Assembly (NCBI GenBank): GCA_020431135.1
Contig: JAGQIT010000245.1
Location: 1 to 7,640, forward strand
DNA from: Myxococcales bacterium
GTDB taxonomy: Bacteria > Myxococcota_A > Polyangia > Nannocystales > Nannocystaceae
DNA: 7,640 bases
Direction of reading: 5' to 3'
Shown piece after piece: positions 5,623 through 7,640 of the stretch. Position 1 is the first letter of the stretch, and each line of letters begins with the position of its first letter. Below the pieces are notes generated by a model, which did no database searches, was not told where the DNA came from, and was given only the letters and a program-made list of their open reading frames with translations. Made by a program: the position numbers and the translations under genes.

Positions 5623-7640
5623 ATGGTGACGAGGCATTGGATTACAGCGATTGGTGCGATCAGCGTTCTCGGGCTCGCCTGCAGCGGTGACGACAACGCG
5701 AGCGGCAGCGAGAGCGCGACCTCGACGGTCGGCAGCGTCGGCACCGAGTCGGCGTCGGCGAGCGCGACGGAGACGGCGAGCGGCAGCGAGAGCGCCTCGG
5801 CGACGGACAGCGACTCGGGGACCGGCTCGGCGAGCGCGACGACGGGGACGACCGGGGGCACGGACACGACCGTCGGGACGACGACGTCCGACAGCGACAC
5901 CTCGGCGTCGGAGAGCGACACCGGCGCGTGCACGCCCTGCGGCGACGAGTGCTGCACCGCGGACCAGGTCTGCGAGGAGCTCCAGTGCATCAAGGACTGC
6001 GGCGGCGATCCGCCCTGCGGTCCCCAGCAGGAGTGCTGCGGTGACGGTCAGATCTGCTACCTCGAGGCCTGCGTCGATCCCGGCCCGGCCTGCGGGCAGA
6101 TCATGTGCGCGACCCAGCAGCAGGAGTCGGAGTGCGACGACGGCTACATCTGCGACCCTAACCTCGGCCTGTGCGTGCCGACGAGCGCCGACGAGGGCTG
6201 CCAGTACATCCCCGACGCCGGCGTCTTCGCGGCCAAGCCGCAGTTCACGTGGGGCAAGCGCAAGAGCGTCAACTGCAACAACGACAGCGCCTGCCAGACG
6301 GGCGAGATCTGCGAGAACGGCAAGTGCGCCGTCACCTGGCCGCACTTCGAGCCGGCCGCCGACGACAAGCCCAGCCACTACCAGGTGTCGTCGATCCCGG
6401 TCGTCGCCGACCTCGACAACGACTGTGTCCCTGAGGTCATCTTCAACTCCTACGCCGGGACGACGATCACCTCCAACGGCGTCCTCCGGGCGCTCCGCGG
6501 CGACACCGGCGAGAAGGTCTGGACCGTCACCGACGCCGCCTACGAGACCGACTCGACCTCGAACATCGCCGTCGCCGACATCGACAGCGACGGCGCCGCG
6601 GAGGTCATCGCCTGCGGCGAGGGCAACTACCTGATCGCGATCGACAGCGACGGCACGCCGCTGTGGAAGTCGGACACCTTCGCGGGGGCGCGCTCGAGCG
6701 GGTCGATCGCCGTCGCCAACTTCGACAACGAGGGCGACCCCGAGATCGTCTTCGGCGCCGCGGTCTACGACTCGTCGGGCAAGCTCCTCTACGAGGGCAA
6801 CCAGGGGATCGGGCGCAACGGCCAGGGGCCGATCTCGTGCATCGCTGACCTCGACGGCGACGACCGGCCGGAGCTGATCGGCGGCAGGACGGCCTACACA
6901 TTCACCGGCACCGTCGCCCAGGGCGACTTCAGCGGCAGCGTCTTCTGGAACACCAACCTAAGCGACGGCTTCTGCGGCGTCGCCGACCTCGACAACGACG
7001 AGTTCCCCGAGGTCGTCCTGGTCGCCAACACGCGGATCTACGTGCTCAACGGGCAGAACGGCGGCATCCGGGCCCAGTACAACATCCCGGGCGGCGGCCG
7101 CGGCGGGCCGCCGAACATCGCCGACTTCGACGGTGACGGCGTCCCTGACATCGCCGCCGCCGGCTCGACCCGCTACATCGTCCTCAAGTTCGACGGCCAG
7201 ACCGACACGCTCACCAAGCACTGGCACGCCGTCACCCAGGACGGCTCGTCGCAGGTCACCGGCTCGTCGGTCTTCGACTTCGACGGCGACGGCCGCAACG
7301 AGGTCGTCTACAACGACGAGGTCTACCTGCGCATCTACCCGGGCGTCGAGCCCGACTGCCAGCTCGACCCGCCCGGCCCCGCCTGCGACGGCGTGATGAC
7401 CGACGCCGAGATCCTCCTCAAGGACCGCAACTCGTCGCGCACGCGGACCGAGTACCCGGTGATCGCCGACGTCGACGGCGACTTCAAGGCGGAGATCGTC
7501 TTCTCGACCAATAACGACTCCGGCTTCTCCTACGACGCTGGCATCGAGGTCTGGGGCGACACCCTCGATAACTGGGTCGCGACCCGGCCGATCTGGAACC
7601 AGCACACCTACCACGTCACGAACGTCGACCTCACGGGCGG
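5623..7640 (+). CDS. Modular cell-surface lipoprotein: Ser/Thr stalk, Cys-rich region, FG-GAP/VCBS beta-propeller (3'-truncated)
   Basis: The frame is open from ATG 5623 to the window end (672 residues, no stop). A lipoprotein signal peptide has a basic start, a hydrophobic core and LGLAC with Cys20 as the likely lipidated residue. The box is slightly relaxed (Gly at -3). Ser at +2 favours outer-membrane sorting. Residues 23-102 are a low-complexity stalk of Ser, Thr, Ala, Gly, Asp and Glu. Residues 103-235 hold 22 cysteines, including repeated C-x5-C-x4-C units (117/122 and 145/150 after CC pairs; 224/230/235), likely disulfide-bonded. From residue 260 come eight D-x-D-x-D-G-x3-E-like FG-GAP/VCBS motifs, starting near 260, 316, 363, 406, 452, 498, 549 and 613. 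The clearest are IADFDGDGVPD and FDFDGDGRNE. Such repeats form calcium-binding, integrin-alpha-like beta-propellers used in adhesion or surface display. Ligand and role are unknown. Spacing of 43-64 residues fits a seven- or eight-bladed propeller. No operon partner is visible within the window. Confidence 0.92.
   Translation, partial: MVTRHWITAIGAISVLGLACSGDDNASGSESATSTVGSVGTESASASATETASGSESASATDSDSGTGSASATTGTTGGTDTTVGTTTSDSDTSASESDTGACTPCGDECCTADQVCEELQCIKDCGGDPPCGPQQECCGDGQICYLEACVDPGPACGQIMCATQQQESECDDGYICDPNLGLCVPTSADEGCQYIPDAGVFAAKPQFTWGKRKSVNCNNDSACQTGEICENGKCAVTWPHFEPAADDKPSHYQVSSIPVVADLDNDCVPEVIFNSYAGTTITSNGVLRALRGDTGEKVWTVTDAAYETDSTSNIAVADIDSDGAAEVIACGEGNYLIAIDSDGTPLWKSDTFAGARSSGSIAVANFDNEGDPEIVFGAAVYDSSGKLLYEGNQGIGRNGQGPISCIADLDGDDRPELIGGRTAYTFTGTVAQGDFSGSVFWNTNLSDGFCGVADLDNDEFPEVVLVANTRIYVLNGQNGGIRAQYNIPGGGRGGPPNIADFDGDGVPDIAAAGSTRYIVLKFDGQTDTLTKHWHAVTQDGSSQVTGSSVFDFDGDGRNEVVYNDEVYLRIYPGVEPDCQLDPPGPACDGVMTDAEILLKDRNSSRTRTEYPVIADVDGDFKAEIVFSTNNDSGFSYDAGIEVWGDTLDNWVATRPIWNQHTYHVTNVDLTG

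Noticed and set aside
5056..6378. 440-residue minus-strand open frame across the gene-free stretch and lipoprotein start
   Set aside because: Repetitive Arg/Ala/Val product with no recognisable domain. It overlaps the clear lipoprotein, and its poly-Asp part only reflects the GTC repeat.

Overview
The window is very GC-rich, with codons ending almost always in C or G (CTC, GAG, GTC, GCC). It carries a sigma-54 activator, an outer-membrane-type protein with a charged linker, and a lipoprotein with a Ser/Thr/Asp stalk, a Cys-rich region and FG-GAP repeats. Together these suggest a myxobacterium, possibly of the Nannocystis/Plesiocystis/Enhygromyxa group. That placement is inferred from style and composition, not from a marker gene.

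Layout: (1) 1-855, plus strand: C-terminal 284 residues of a sigma-54 enhancer-binding protein, cut by the window start inside the Walker A motif. (2) 856-972: convergent intergenic gap with three inverted repeats. (3) about 1662-973, minus strand: exported, probably outer-membrane beta-barrel protein with a Lys/Glu-rich tract (coded by a 70-nt pure polypurine/polypyrimidine run) and a Cys/His cluster. (4) 1772-3835, plus strand: 687-residue protein made of two complete D-Ala-D-Ala-ligase-like ATP-grasp ligases fused head to tail. (5) 3828-4949, plus strand, overlapping the previous gene by 8 bp: P1-family (DmpA/BapA-type) self-cleaving aminopeptidase with Ser250, Ser288 and Glu290 in register with the known enzymes. 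(6) 4950-5622: 673 bp without a convincing gene, less GC-biased, with small hairpins, a G-run pair and a short triplet repeat. (7) 5623 to the window end, plus strand: a modular lipoprotein, open at the 3' edge.

The most interesting unit is the two-gene operon of (4) and (5). An ATP-dependent amide-bond-forming protein with two active sites is translationally coupled to a peptidase whose characterised relatives cleave peptides with N-terminal D-Ala/L-Ala or beta-amino acids. This suggests a make-and-trim or make-and-recycle system for an unusual small peptide, but the substrate cannot be read from the sequence. The flanking genes look like independent cell-surface and regulatory genes.
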